Made by a program: the position numbers and the translations under genes. DNA of 64,000 nucleotides from an uncultured Lachnospiraceae bacterium. Lineage in GTDB: Bacteria > Bacillota > Clostridia > Lachnospirales > Lachnospiraceae. Positions 17,291 to 25,424 of this stretch are shown here, in pieces. Within the stretch, counting starts at the first letter, position 1; every line of letters starts with the position of its first letter. The stretch is from contig CAMJHQ010000015.1 of assembly GCA_946405625.1 (NCBI GenBank), forward strand, positions 22,392 to 86,391. The letters run 5' to 3'. Under the pieces are notes generated by a model. It made no database searches and was not told the origin of the DNA. It was given only the letters and a program-made list of their open reading frames with translations.

Positions 17291-17393
17291 TTGACACGAC
17301 CACCTGTTATGTTATCATTGAACATAGGTGTCATAAGACGACGCAGCCTGAGTCTACGGAGCGAAGATGACTCAGCCTGAATCTATGGAGCGA
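17291..17393 (+). promoter_or_regulatory. Promoter, palindrome and 29-bp repeats before the 5'-nucleotidase
   Basis: -35 TTGACA (17291-17296), 16-bp spacer, -10 TATCAT (17313-17318). An imperfect palindrome CACCTGTTATGTT/AACATAGGTG (17301-17330) covers the -10. Two 21-bp near-copies CAGCCTGAGTCTACGGAGCG follow at 17344 and 17373. The rest of the 455-bp gap (17011-17465) is AT-rich with nothing else recognised. Confidence 0.55.
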
Positions 17394-17465
17394 CACTGAC
17401 GCACATCAGATGCTCCGACAATTGAATTGCCAAGTAGTTCACACAATATTCTCGGAGGATTATAC

Positions 17466-18950
17466 ATGAAGAACATCAAAAAGCTTACCCTGCTCCACTC
17501 AAATGACCTGCACGGAGACTTTCTCGCAGAAGAGCTCGATGAGAAGCTTGTCGGCGGCGTATCTATGCTTTCCGGTTATATCAACAAAGTCAGACGTGAA
17601 GAGAAAAATGTAATCTACGCTATTTCGGGAGATATGTTCCGCGGCTCTGTAATCGATTCGGAGTTTAAGGGAGTATCAACCATTCAGATAATGAATACAC
17701 TCGGTCCCGACATTGTCACCCTCGGAAACCATGAGGTTGACTATGGTCTCGCGCACCTTCTCTTTCTTGAAAAATGTGCGGAATTCCCGATCATAAATGC
17801 AAATATGTATATCACTACAAACCATAAGAGACTCTTCTCTCCATGCAAGATAATCGAAATTGACGGAATGAAGATTCTCTTCATCGGAATACTCACCGAG
17901 ATGACTCTTCTTGAATGCCGAAAGGACAATCTTATCGGAACCTTTGTAACACTCAAAGATGCCGCCGAAGAAGTCGGACGGATCTGCAATACATATAATT
18001 CTATTGATGTGGACTTTACTGTTCTTCTTACTCATATCGGATTTGAGGAAGATAAACATCTTGCGGAAATGCTCGATCCCGCTTGGGGAGTGGACATGAT
18101 AATCGGCGGACACTCTCATACATTCCTGACAGAGCCCGCCGAAGTAAATGGCATCCCGATTGTTCAGGCCGGAATCGGCACTGATCAGATAGGACGTTTT
18201 GATATTAATATTGATATCGACAATAACTGTATAGATAGCTATACATGGAAACCTGTTCCCATTAATTCGGATAATTGTCCGAAAGACACTTCCATAGAGC
18301 AGGTAATAAATATATATAAGAATCAGACTGATCAAATCTACGGACGCATCATTACAAGCTTTATAAGAGAACTGACGCATCCGACCAGAACACGGGAAAC
18401 AGAACTCGGAAACCTCTTTGCCGATACATTGAAGGAGGCTCTCGGGGTAGATATTTTCCTAATGGCATCCGGCTCCATACGTTCCGAAAAACTCGGTCCG
18501 ATAGTTACTAAGGGAGACTTAAATGCCTGCTTCCCTTATGACGATACCGCACACCTCCTTTACTGGACAGGTGCACAGCTTAAGCATGCAATTGCTCATA
18601 TGCTCCGTGATGAAACACTCGACGGAGCCCACACCGAGTTTTATCAGCTTTCCAAAGGTCTTGAAGTCGAATATGATCAGAGCTCACATTCCTTTATAAA
18701 GTTTGATTTCGAAGGAGTGCCCGTGGAAGATGACAGAGTTTTCAGCATAGGACTTCAGCAATACCATTTTAACAACATGAAGGACTCCTTCAACCTTAAT
18801 CTTGAGGAGGTTGAAAAGATCAAAAAGGCAAGGGTTGTTGCAAGCTCCTGCCGTGTTGTTATCGAAGAAATCCTATCAGCCGGTCAGCATCAGAATGCTG
18901 AAATCGAAGGAAGAATCGTTATTCATCTTTCAAACGGCAATACTATCTGA
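17466..18950 (+). CDS. Bifunctional metallophosphatase/5'-nucleotidase, no signal peptide
   Basis: 494 residues from the ATG at 17466, which has GGAGG eight bases upstream. The N-terminal calcineurin-like phosphoesterase domain has all metal-site motifs: LLHSNDLHGD, ISGDMFRG, TLGNHEVDYG, LTHIGF and GGHSHTF. The C-terminal 5'-nucleotidase domain shows ETELGNLFAD and the GSIRSEKLG to FPYDDT segment of the substrate pocket. Relatives hydrolyse nucleoside monophosphates, cyclic nucleotides or UDP-sugars and are normally exported. This one starts directly with the catalytic strand and lacks a signal sequence, so it should act in the cytoplasm. It stands alone and converges on the next gene. Confidence 0.9.
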   Translation: MKNIKKLTLLHSNDLHGDFLAEELDEKLVGGVSMLSGYINKVRREEKNVIYAISGDMFRGSVIDSEFKGVSTIQIMNTLGPDIVTLGNHEVDYGLAHLLFLEKCAEFPIINANMYITTNHKRLFSPCKIIEIDGMKILFIGILTEMTLLECRKDNLIGTFVTLKDAAEEVGRICNTYNSIDVDFTVLLTHIGFEEDKHLAEMLDPAWGVDMIIGGHSHTFLTEPAEVNGIPIVQAGIGTDQIGRFDINIDIDNNCIDSYTWKPVPINSDNCPKDTSIEQVINIYKNQTDQIYGRIITSFIRELTHPTRTRETELGNLFADTLKEALGVDIFLMASGSIRSEKLGPIVTKGDLNACFPYDDTAHLLYWTGAQLKHAIAHMLRDETLDGAHTEFYQLSKGLEVEYDQSSHSFIKFDFEGVPVEDDRVFSIGLQQYHFNNMKDSFNLNLEEVEKIKKARVVASSCRVVIEEILSAGQHQNAEIEGRIVIHLSNGNTI

Positions 18951-18971
18951 ACATAACGCATATGCATTGTG

Positions 18972-20537
18972 TCAGATTGAATCATCTTCATCTGAATTCT
19001 TTTGATTTTTTCTATCACGGCGATTATTTTCGGGCAGCTGATCAAAATCGCCATCAGGAATATAACTATCATCCGGTCTGAAGCCGGCATCCGGATTGAA
19101 ATTTCCATCCGGTCTAAAACTGTCATCCGGATTGAAATTATCATTATGCCTGAAGTTATCTCCCGAATTAAACCCGTCTTCAGGATTCATATTATCAAAT
19201 TCCTGCATACCGCCGCCCGGGCCTTTACCGCCCGGGCCGAATTGTTGATTGGATATGGAATTCGTCTCAACACCGTTCTCAATTATTGTTCCGCCGTTAT
19301 ATTCCGCTTTTCCATCATAATCAAAGGTAGACTGCCCCGATATATTTATCGTACCGCCGTTTATAACGATATTCCCGTTCGAATCTATTCCATCGGTATC
19401 TCCGACTCCCATTTTAATGGTAATCTCACCGCCGTTCATCTCAAACGTAGGTGTATACTGCCCTGACTTTGCTGCTGCATTTATACCGTCATCAGATGCT
19501 GTTATATCTATCTTTCCGTCATCTATCCTTATATATGTTCCTTCTATACATTCGCCCCCTTCAAGCGTGAAGCTGCCGCCCTTGATATCAATCGTTGTGG
19601 TTGCGTGGATTGCATCGTCTTCAGCCTTTATATTAAATGTACCGCCGCTGATATAGACAGCTCCGATAGAATCATCATCACTATCCTCTGCATGAAGTCC
19701 GTCATTGCACTGCGTTACTGTTATCGTACCATCCGCAATCTCTATAGCATCATGAGCTTCAAAAGCATTACCCGAACAGTTTATATTCACCTTTCCTCCT
19801 GTAATCTTAAGTATATCCTTACTCGAAACCGCATTATCAGAAGATGATATACTAAGAGTTCCAAGTCCGTTCAGCACCAGATCATCTTTAGAAAAGATAA
19901 CCGCATCGGTATTCGTATCTCCATCGGCTTCGAATTCTCCGGTGACCTCAAGTGTATTCTCGGACTCTGTGGTTGTAACGAATACCTTGTCTGCGCTTTT
20001 GACATATATTACAGGTCTCTTGTCATTCGTTACGGAAACACCATCAAGAACTATCTGAATCTTATCCTCGTCTCCCGCATCAACCGTTACAGTAACATTT
20101 GACGCATCTCCGGAAAGTACATATACACCTTCCTTCGTAACAGAAATGTCCTGATCACTCGTAAGCGTGATCATCTCTGCTCCCTCAAGCTCCGCTGTCT
20201 GCTCGAGATCTCTATCGGTGAATATCTCCTGATCTCCGTCTGCTGTTTTTGTCTCTTCTTCATCTGAACTTTCACTCTTTACATTATCATTTTCAGATCT
20301 CTTCTCCGATTCTCCATTCTTTCCGCCGTCATTTTCCGACGCTTTATCATTTCTATCCTCGGATTTTGAGTTCTCTGTTGTACCGATCTCATTTCGTTCG
20401 GCTGCATCCGTGCTGCTTTCCGTCCTGACTGTTTCCGCATTGCTGATTCCCGCTGTTCCGGAACATGCAGTCATAAATCCCGCCATAACCATCGCCGCAA
20501 ATGTAATATATAATCTTCTCATTTTTATATTTCTCAT
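18972..20537 (-). CDS. Beta-helix carbohydrate-binding lipoprotein (Cthe_2159/DUF4353 type)
   Basis: 521 residues. Lipobox MTAC gives a lipidated Cys25, followed by a Ser/Glu/Asp-rich linker to about residue 105. Residues about 110-430 are short beta-helix rungs such as ISGGTFNIKAEDDAIHA and ASDDGINAAA, with many paired Asp typical of the calcium-binding Cthe_2159 family, which binds pectin and cellulose. The C terminus has a Gly/Pro stretch and short repeats of the type FNPDDSFRPDGN. It is the last gene of the kinase/VTC/DUF4956 operon, 12 bp after DUF4956. A surface anchor or polysaccharide-binding role is inferred. Confidence 0.82.
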   Translation of the reverse strand: MRNIKMRRLYITFAAMVMAGFMTACSGTAGISNAETVRTESSTDAAERNEIGTTENSKSEDRNDKASENDGGKNGESEKRSENDNVKSESSDEEETKTADGDQEIFTDRDLEQTAELEGAEMITLTSDQDISVTKEGVYVLSGDASNVTVTVDAGDEDKIQIVLDGVSVTNDKRPVIYVKSADKVFVTTTESENTLEVTGEFEADGDTNTDAVIFSKDDLVLNGLGTLSISSSDNAVSSKDILKITGGKVNINCSGNAFEAHDAIEIADGTITVTQCNDGLHAEDSDDDSIGAVYISGGTFNIKAEDDAIHATTTIDIKGGSFTLEGGECIEGTYIRIDDGKIDITASDDGINAAAKSGQYTPTFEMNGGEITIKMGVGDTDGIDSNGNIVINGGTINISGQSTFDYDGKAEYNGGTIIENGVETNSISNQQFGPGGKGPGGGMQEFDNMNPEDGFNSGDNFRHNDNFNPDDSFRPDGNFNPDAGFRPDDSYIPDGDFDQLPENNRRDRKNQKNSDEDDSI

Positions 20538-20549
20538 AATCCATCCTCC

Positions 20550-21230
20550 TTATAAACTATCCACGTTATCTATCTGTCTTCCAAGACTTATATCGAGATT
20601 ACCGTTTCTTGTTCTTATCTCGTCTATCATCGACTTCGTTGAAACTCCGCTCTTAAGTGCTACACTGAGAGTCAGCTTATAGAGACTGCCCATATTTGCG
20701 GTCTTCACTTCTTCATATGTATAATTTGAAAGATATTTATCAAAGATATCCTCAAACCTTCCTTCATAATCCAGGTTTTCCGGAACTGTAATCTTCAGTA
20801 TCCGATGATGCTCCTCATTTCCTCCGATATTCATCATATTAAGCATAAGATTGACAGCCGATATAACCAGCGTAAAAAGAATTGCTACACCTATATACCC
20901 CATTCCTGTGGCAAGTCCGACTGCCATGGAAAGAAAAATGCCTGTTATCTCCTGACCTTTTCCCGGTGCAGATCTGAAACGAACCAGGCTGAAGGCTCCC
21001 GCGACTGCAACACCGGCTCCGATATTTCCGTTAACCAGAATTATAACCAGCTCCACTATTGTCGGAAGCATTATAAGTGTAGTAGTGAAGCTTCTGGAAC
21101 ACTTATTTCTTATCGAATATGCCATCGAGATTATCAGTCCGCATATAAGCGATGTCACCGTCACAATTCCAAGCTGTGCAGCAGTAAAGCTTCCATTTGT
21201 TATTATTGATGAAAAAATATTATTAAGCAT
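20550..21230 (-). CDS. DUF4956 membrane protein
   Basis: 226 residues: four membrane segments in the first ~140, including VAGAFSLVRFRSAPG and GMGYIGVAILFTLV, which are the conserved heart of DUF4956, then a soluble alpha/beta tail. The function is not established. Family members are repeatedly found beside VTC-type polyphosphate polymerases, as here, where its start overlaps the end of the VTC gene by 8 bp. A membrane partner or channel for the polymerase is a reasonable inference. Confidence 0.85.
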   Translation of the reverse strand: MLNNIFSSIITNGSFTAAQLGIVTVTSLICGLIISMAYSIRNKCSRSFTTTLIMLPTIVELVIILVNGNIGAGVAVAGAFSLVRFRSAPGKGQEITGIFLSMAVGLATGMGYIGVAILFTLVISAVNLMLNMMNIGGNEEHHRILKITVPENLDYEGRFEDIFDKYLSNYTYEEVKTANMGSLYKLTLSVALKSGVSTKSMIDEIRTRNGNLDISLGRQIDNVDSL

Positions 21231-22041
21231 ATGCCATTACCTCTCTTTCCGAATTCTTATCTTTATTTATATCTGTATTTATCCTTACTCTGTCATTCGA
21301 AATTCCGTGAGAAGCATCATTTGCTTCGATTATTCCTGACATTTCATATATTCCCGTCATATCCATGTATGCTCTGCCATATTTGGAGAATGATACGGGG
21401 AAGATTTCCAGTTCGCTCAGCTTTCTTGCAAGAAATATAGGCATCGCATCAGCTACTTTTATCTCCATCAGATAATTCCCGTCCTTAACTATTATATTTC
21501 CATTATTAACCCGTCTCAGATCTGTACTTTCCTTATCCCATCTGATATTTGTATCAAATGTTATCCTGAGGGCCGGGTCATATAACCCGATCATCGCTAT
21601 CCTGTCATAACATATTGTCATTGCCGGAATCATCTCTTCATACAATTGCTTAAGCCCTTCGATTTCTCTTGATATCTGTGAATCGTCAAGAGGTCTGCCT
21701 CCGTTTATCAGATAGTCATAAGCTCTTCTGTAAGGTCCGGCAACTCTTCGTTTATAAACTATTCCGTCATACTTCTTCTTTATTTCTATAAATGCATTTG
21801 TAAGATCATTTGTTTCTCCGTAAGTACGAAGTCTGAGTTTTTCTTTATAAACAGGCTTATCAAGTGAAGTTCTGATCATTCTGTAGTCAGGTGTATCAAA
21901 ATATATATTGTTGATCCGTGTCTTTCCGTAATCATCTACTCTTGCATACTCAGAAAGAAAATCCCGAAGCATCTTATACTTCTCACTTGTAAGGTAGTAT
22001 TTTATTTCCGTTCTTTTAAAAACATCAATATATTCGCTCAT
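21223..22041 (-). CDS. VTC-domain polyphosphate polymerase-like protein
   Basis: 272 residues from ATG 22041 (AGGTG six bases upstream; a GTG three codons earlier is possible). The VTC tunnel-domain residues are visible: KRTEIKYYL, INNIYFDTPDY, KEKLRLRTYG, AFIEIKKKYDGIVYKRR, ITFDTNIRW and YLMEIKV. In eukaryotic VTC4 this fold makes polyphosphate from ATP; bacterial activity is inferred from the basic and acidic active-site residues being kept. No membrane segment is present, so the DUF4956 partner may tether it. It is the third gene of the response regulator/kinase operon. Confidence 0.87.
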   Translation of the reverse strand: MSEYIDVFKRTEIKYYLTSEKYKMLRDFLSEYARVDDYGKTRINNIYFDTPDYRMIRTSLDKPVYKEKLRLRTYGETNDLTNAFIEIKKKYDGIVYKRRVAGPYRRAYDYLINGGRPLDDSQISREIEGLKQLYEEMIPAMTICYDRIAMIGLYDPALRITFDTNIRWDKESTDLRRVNNGNIIVKDGNYLMEIKVADAMPIFLARKLSELEIFPVSFSKYGRAYMDMTGIYEMSGIIEANDASHGISNDRVRINTDINKDKNSEREVMAYA

Positions 22042-22199
22042 TTTGTTCACCTGCCTTAATTATGATTTTGTTATCCTGATGAAATAATATAGGGCGAATA
22101 TTAAATGAAAATTAAAAAAAGATGCATCAAAAATTTTTTTGACACATCTTTTCTTACATACATATTATTAATTCTTCAATACTTCGTACACTGATTCAA

Positions 22200-22319
22200 C
22201 TCGAACATCAACCTCTCACTTCTACTCGACTCGTATAGTAATCCCTCACTACAGTTCTACTTATAAGGCAGTCCTGCACTACAGTTCGACTAATACGGTA
22301 ATCCCTCACTACAGTTCGA
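22200..22319. repeat. 30-bp tandem repeat, 4 copies, derived from the kinase gene 3' end
   Basis: Units at 22200 (degenerate), 22230, 22260 and 22290. The last includes the kinase stop (22309-22311). On the minus strand the units end GTCGAACTGTAG, which is the coding end Val-Glu-Leu-stop, and the preceding coding 30-mer (GACTGTCTT core) also matches a unit. Confidence 0.9.
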
Positions 22320-23538
22320 CATGGAAGACAGTCTTTCCGTCTCTTGAATAAGCCCTTATCATACCATCATGATTTAAAACTATCCTTTTGGCAATCGCTA
22401 GTCCGAGCCCATATCGATTTTCATTTCGGTTACGGGATTTATCAGCTCTGTAGAACCTTTCAAATATCTTCTCCTCATCTCCCGGAGCTATCGGTTCTCC
22501 GGTATTTACAACTTCAATGATAATATTTTTACCGCGATGCAGATTTACAAGAACCGAAGTGCCCTTCTCGCTATGCTTTACCGCATTATCTACAAGCGTT
22601 GAAATCAGTTTTTCAATCTCTTCTTTACTGCAGTTTCTTCTGATATCCGGTTCAATATCGGTTTCTATATCGATACCCTGATCATAGGCCACTCCCTCGA
22701 ACACAAGGCAGGTCTTCTCTATGATCTTCGACAGATTCTCGTCCTTAAAGTTCTCCCGTGATACGCCATCTTCCAATTTCGAAAGATCAAGAAGTCCTGT
22801 TATCAGCTTATTCATCCGGTCGGATTCATACTTGATATTATCTATATATCTCGCATTTTCCTCATTTCCCTTAAGTTCATCCGATGAAGCCATAATTACT
22901 GCCAGCGGTGTCTTAAGCTCATGTGAAGCATCTGCTATAAATTCTCTCTGTCTGTCAAAAGCTTCCTTTGCAGGCTTTGTAATCCAGCCTGTGACAAGCT
23001 TCGAAACAAGTGCTATCAATATATCAATAACGATGAATATGATTATAGATTCAATAAGAAGCCTTCTCAGTTTGATTGAAATAAGTTCATCGTTGATTAT
23101 AACTATTGATCTTCCGTAAATGTATTTATAGGAATACCCTCCTGAATAAAGGTTGCCGATTGTCACTGCATCAGTATCATTTTGGTTGATAATCGTTTCG
23201 GCCGCCCCGATCGGATCAAAATCGGATTGTTCACCATTATCGAACATTTGAATTATCAGGCCGCTCTCGATGTCTACAGCATATACCTCACATTCACCGA
23301 ACATCATGTTTTCATCATCCGGTCTGTTTTCATCCATAAAGTCATCTCTCGGTTCATCGAAAAATCTCCTTCCCGGACGTGCCCAGTTGCCCCGGTCATC
23401 AATAATATTCAGATTTTGGCGGACACTTTCAAGCTCTCTTCTGTAACTCATAACATTTATGAGCACCAGACTGACTATCAGAAAAAATGTCAGTATTCCG
23501 AAGATCGTTAGAAAGACCTTTCTTCCAAGTTTTTTCAT
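22309..23538 (-). CDS. Sensor histidine kinase
   Basis: 409 residues: membrane segment 8-29, an extracytoplasmic loop of about 125 residues rich in Asp/Arg (PGRRFFDEPRDDFMDENR), membrane segment about 161-182, then HisKA with phospho-acceptor His206 in ASHELKTPL and HATPase with N-box DNAVKHS, ERFYRADKSRNR and YGLGLAIAKRI. It pairs with the OmpR-type regulator just upstream. Both lie in front of the VTC, DUF4956 and beta-helix genes, so envelope or phosphate signals controlling that operon are plausible. Its 3' end was duplicated into a 30-bp tandem repeat. Confidence 0.92.
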   Translation of the reverse strand: MKKLGRKVFLTIFGILTFFLIVSLVLINVMSYRRELESVRQNLNIIDDRGNWARPGRRFFDEPRDDFMDENRPDDENMMFGECEVYAVDIESGLIIQMFDNGEQSDFDPIGAAETIINQNDTDAVTIGNLYSGGYSYKYIYGRSIVIINDELISIKLRRLLIESIIIFIVIDILIALVSKLVTGWITKPAKEAFDRQREFIADASHELKTPLAVIMASSDELKGNEENARYIDNIKYESDRMNKLITGLLDLSKLEDGVSRENFKDENLSKIIEKTCLVFEGVAYDQGIDIETDIEPDIRRNCSKEEIEKLISTLVDNAVKHSEKGTSVLVNLHRGKNIIIEVVNTGEPIAPGDEEKIFERFYRADKSRNRNENRYGLGLAIAKRIVLNHDGMIRAYSRDGKTVFHVEL

Positions 23539-23665
23539 ATCCGTTCCCGCTTATTTTTTCTTAAAACTCTACACGCTCTCGCTTAAATTTTCCTAAAACT
23601 CCACACACTCTCGCTTAAATTTTCCTAAAACTCCACACACTCTCGCTTAAATTCCCCTAAGACTC
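23538..23665. repeat. 32-bp tandem repeat, 4 copies, linking response regulator and kinase
   Basis: Minus-strand units begin GAGTCTTAGG (coding end Glu-Ser-stop), then GAGTTTTAGG, GAGTTTTAGG and GAGTTTTAAG, each 32 bp, filling the whole gap between the regulator stop and the kinase start. Unit boundaries on the + strand are 23634-23665, 23602-23633, 23570-23601 and about 23538-23569. Confidence 0.9.
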
Positions 23666-24337
23666 AACCTGCTCTATCTTATATCCCATATTTCTTACTG
23701 CTTTTACAGTCACATCAGCCTCCAGCAGCTTCAGTTTCTTTCTGACAAATGATATATATGCCTCAAGATTATTGGACATCGAATCATTGTCCATGCCCCA
23801 GATTCTGTCGAATATCCTTTCTTTTGAAAGAACCTGGTTCGGATTCATCATAAAGAGTTCAAGCAGCTGAAACTCCTTATTGTTTATTTTAATGCTCTCT
23901 CTCGTCTCCTTATTCACAAGTGCCGGGACCTTAAAATCCAGAAGCATGTTTCCTATTTCAAGAGAGTCTTTAACCGTCTTTTCGATTCTCAGCTGTGCAC
24001 TTACTCGTGCAATCAGTTCATCAATATGGAAAGGTTTCGGTACATAGTCATTTGCACCCTCACTGAAACCCTTCAGCTTATCATCAAGCTCTCCTCTTGC
24101 AGTCAGCATAATGACCTTGGATGTGATACCTTCCTGTCTGATTTCCGAAAGCACCTCAAAGCCATCCTTCTTCGGAAGCATAACATCCAGAAGAATAAGA
24201 TCATATATACCCGTCAGAGCATTATAGAGACCGTCCTCTCCGTCATAGGAGATATCGACCACATATCTTTCCTTCTTTAGTCTGTCCGCCACAAGTTCAG
24301 CGAGAGACCGTTCATCTTCAACGACCAGAATCCTCAT
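23657..24337 (-). CDS. OmpR/PhoB family response regulator
   Basis: 226 residues from the ATG at 24337 (GGAAGG three bases upstream; a TTG five codons earlier has no site). The receiver domain has acidic Glu7-Asp8, phospho-acceptor Asp51 in ILLDVMLP and the KPF lysine in YVPKPF. The C-terminal winged helix shows NKEFQLLELFMMNPNQVLSKERIFDRIWG and NLEAYISFVRKKL. It is the first gene of the operon running through the kinase, VTC protein, DUF4956 and beta-helix lipoprotein. Confidence 0.95.
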   Translation of the reverse strand: MRILVVEDERSLAELVADRLKKERYVVDISYDGEDGLYNALTGIYDLILLDVMLPKKDGFEVLSEIRQEGITSKVIMLTARGELDDKLKGFSEGANDYVPKPFHIDELIARVSAQLRIEKTVKDSLEIGNMLLDFKVPALVNKETRESIKINNKEFQLLELFMMNPNQVLSKERIFDRIWGMDNDSMSNNLEAYISFVRKKLKLLEADVTVKAVRNMGYKIEQVES

Positions 24338-24478
24338 AGCCCTTCCTTTCAAAATGTGCCGGACCCGCCAAAACCATCTGTCAACACAGTATCCTCAGCA
24401 GTGCCCGGCACCATACATTTATAATTTAATCTGTTTAATCTTACATACTGTTAATTCAACACGCCGATACAACTTCCT

Positions 24479-25369
24479 TTATCTTGCAAAATCCTTACCC
24501 AGTATATCGGACAGATTCTGCATTATGGTCTTTGCAACATCCGGCTTGTTCATCGAGTAAACATGAACATTTGTAATACCGTTTGCGTAAAGATCTATTA
24601 TCTGATCTGTAGCATAGGCTATACCGGCCTGCTTCATAGCTTCGGGATCGTTTCCGAAATAATCCACAAGACTCTTAAAACGCTGCGGCATAAAAGAACC
24701 CGAAAGCTTTATTGCGCGTGCAACCTGATTTGCATTTGTGATCGGCATTATTCCCGGAATTATAGGAACCGTAACTCCTATCTCTCTGATCTTATACATG
24801 AAATTGAAGAAGAGATTATTATCAAATACCATCTGCGTTGTAAGGAACTCCGCACCTGCATCCACCTTATCCTTAAGATGAATCAGATCATCCTTCTGAT
24901 TCACGCTGTCCGGATGAACTTCGGGATAGCAGGCTGCACCTATGCAGAAATCTCCGCCACTTTCCTTCAGGTCCCTTATAAGTTCGGTCGCATGCTTATA
25001 ATCCCACGTAGACGGATCAGTCTTCTCAAGCTCCGGAGTCAGATCTCCTCGCAGTGCCATAACATTTTTAATCCCCATCTCTTCCATTTCAAGGATCTTC
25101 TCTTTTATAGTCGCCCTGCTTGAAGATACGCATGTAAGATGCGCAAGCGAAGGTACATTATATTTTTCCTTGATATTCTTTGCAATTTCAAGAGTATACT
25201 TACTGGTTCCGCCACCTGCTCCATATGTAACACTCATAAATGCCGGATGGCATGCCGCAATCTCTTCCGTTGCCTCTACCACACTTTCAAATGTACTCTC
25301 CTTCTTCGGAGGAAATACCTCAAACGATAAAGACATATTTCTCTTGTTCAAAATATCAATGATTTTCAT
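24479..25369 (-). CDS. metF: Methylenetetrahydrofolate reductase
   Basis: 296 residues. It reduces 5,10-methylene-THF to 5-methyl-THF with FAD, supplying methionine synthesis or the methyl branch of C1 metabolism. Visible features are catalytic Glu17 in LSFEVFPPK, VTYGAGGG, HLTCV, MALRGD (FAD and folate loop), EFLTTQMVFDN and PIIPGIMPI. Length and domain (single TIM barrel) match bacterial MetF. AGGAAG precedes the ATG. No SAM riboswitch is visible in the 55 bp before it, and it follows the GH3 gene on the same strand. Confidence 0.95.
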   Translation of the reverse strand: MKIIDILNKRNMSLSFEVFPPKKESTFESVVEATEEIAACHPAFMSVTYGAGGGTSKYTLEIAKNIKEKYNVPSLAHLTCVSSSRATIKEKILEMEEMGIKNVMALRGDLTPELEKTDPSTWDYKHATELIRDLKESGGDFCIGAACYPEVHPDSVNQKDDLIHLKDKVDAGAEFLTTQMVFDNNLFFNFMYKIREIGVTVPIIPGIMPITNANQVARAIKLSGSFMPQRFKSLVDYFGNDPEAMKQAGIAYATDQIIDLYANGITNVHVYSMNKPDVAKTIMQNLSDILGKDFAR

Positions 25370-25424
25370 ATAACTTCCTGTAAACTCCTTATTTCATTTG
25401 ATGAACGAATGCTGTCTCACATTC

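Noticed and set aside
25370..25424. SAM riboswitch before metF
   Set aside because: On the minus strand the sequence upstream of metF (above 25369) is too short and shows no S-box-like helices; none seen on the other side either.
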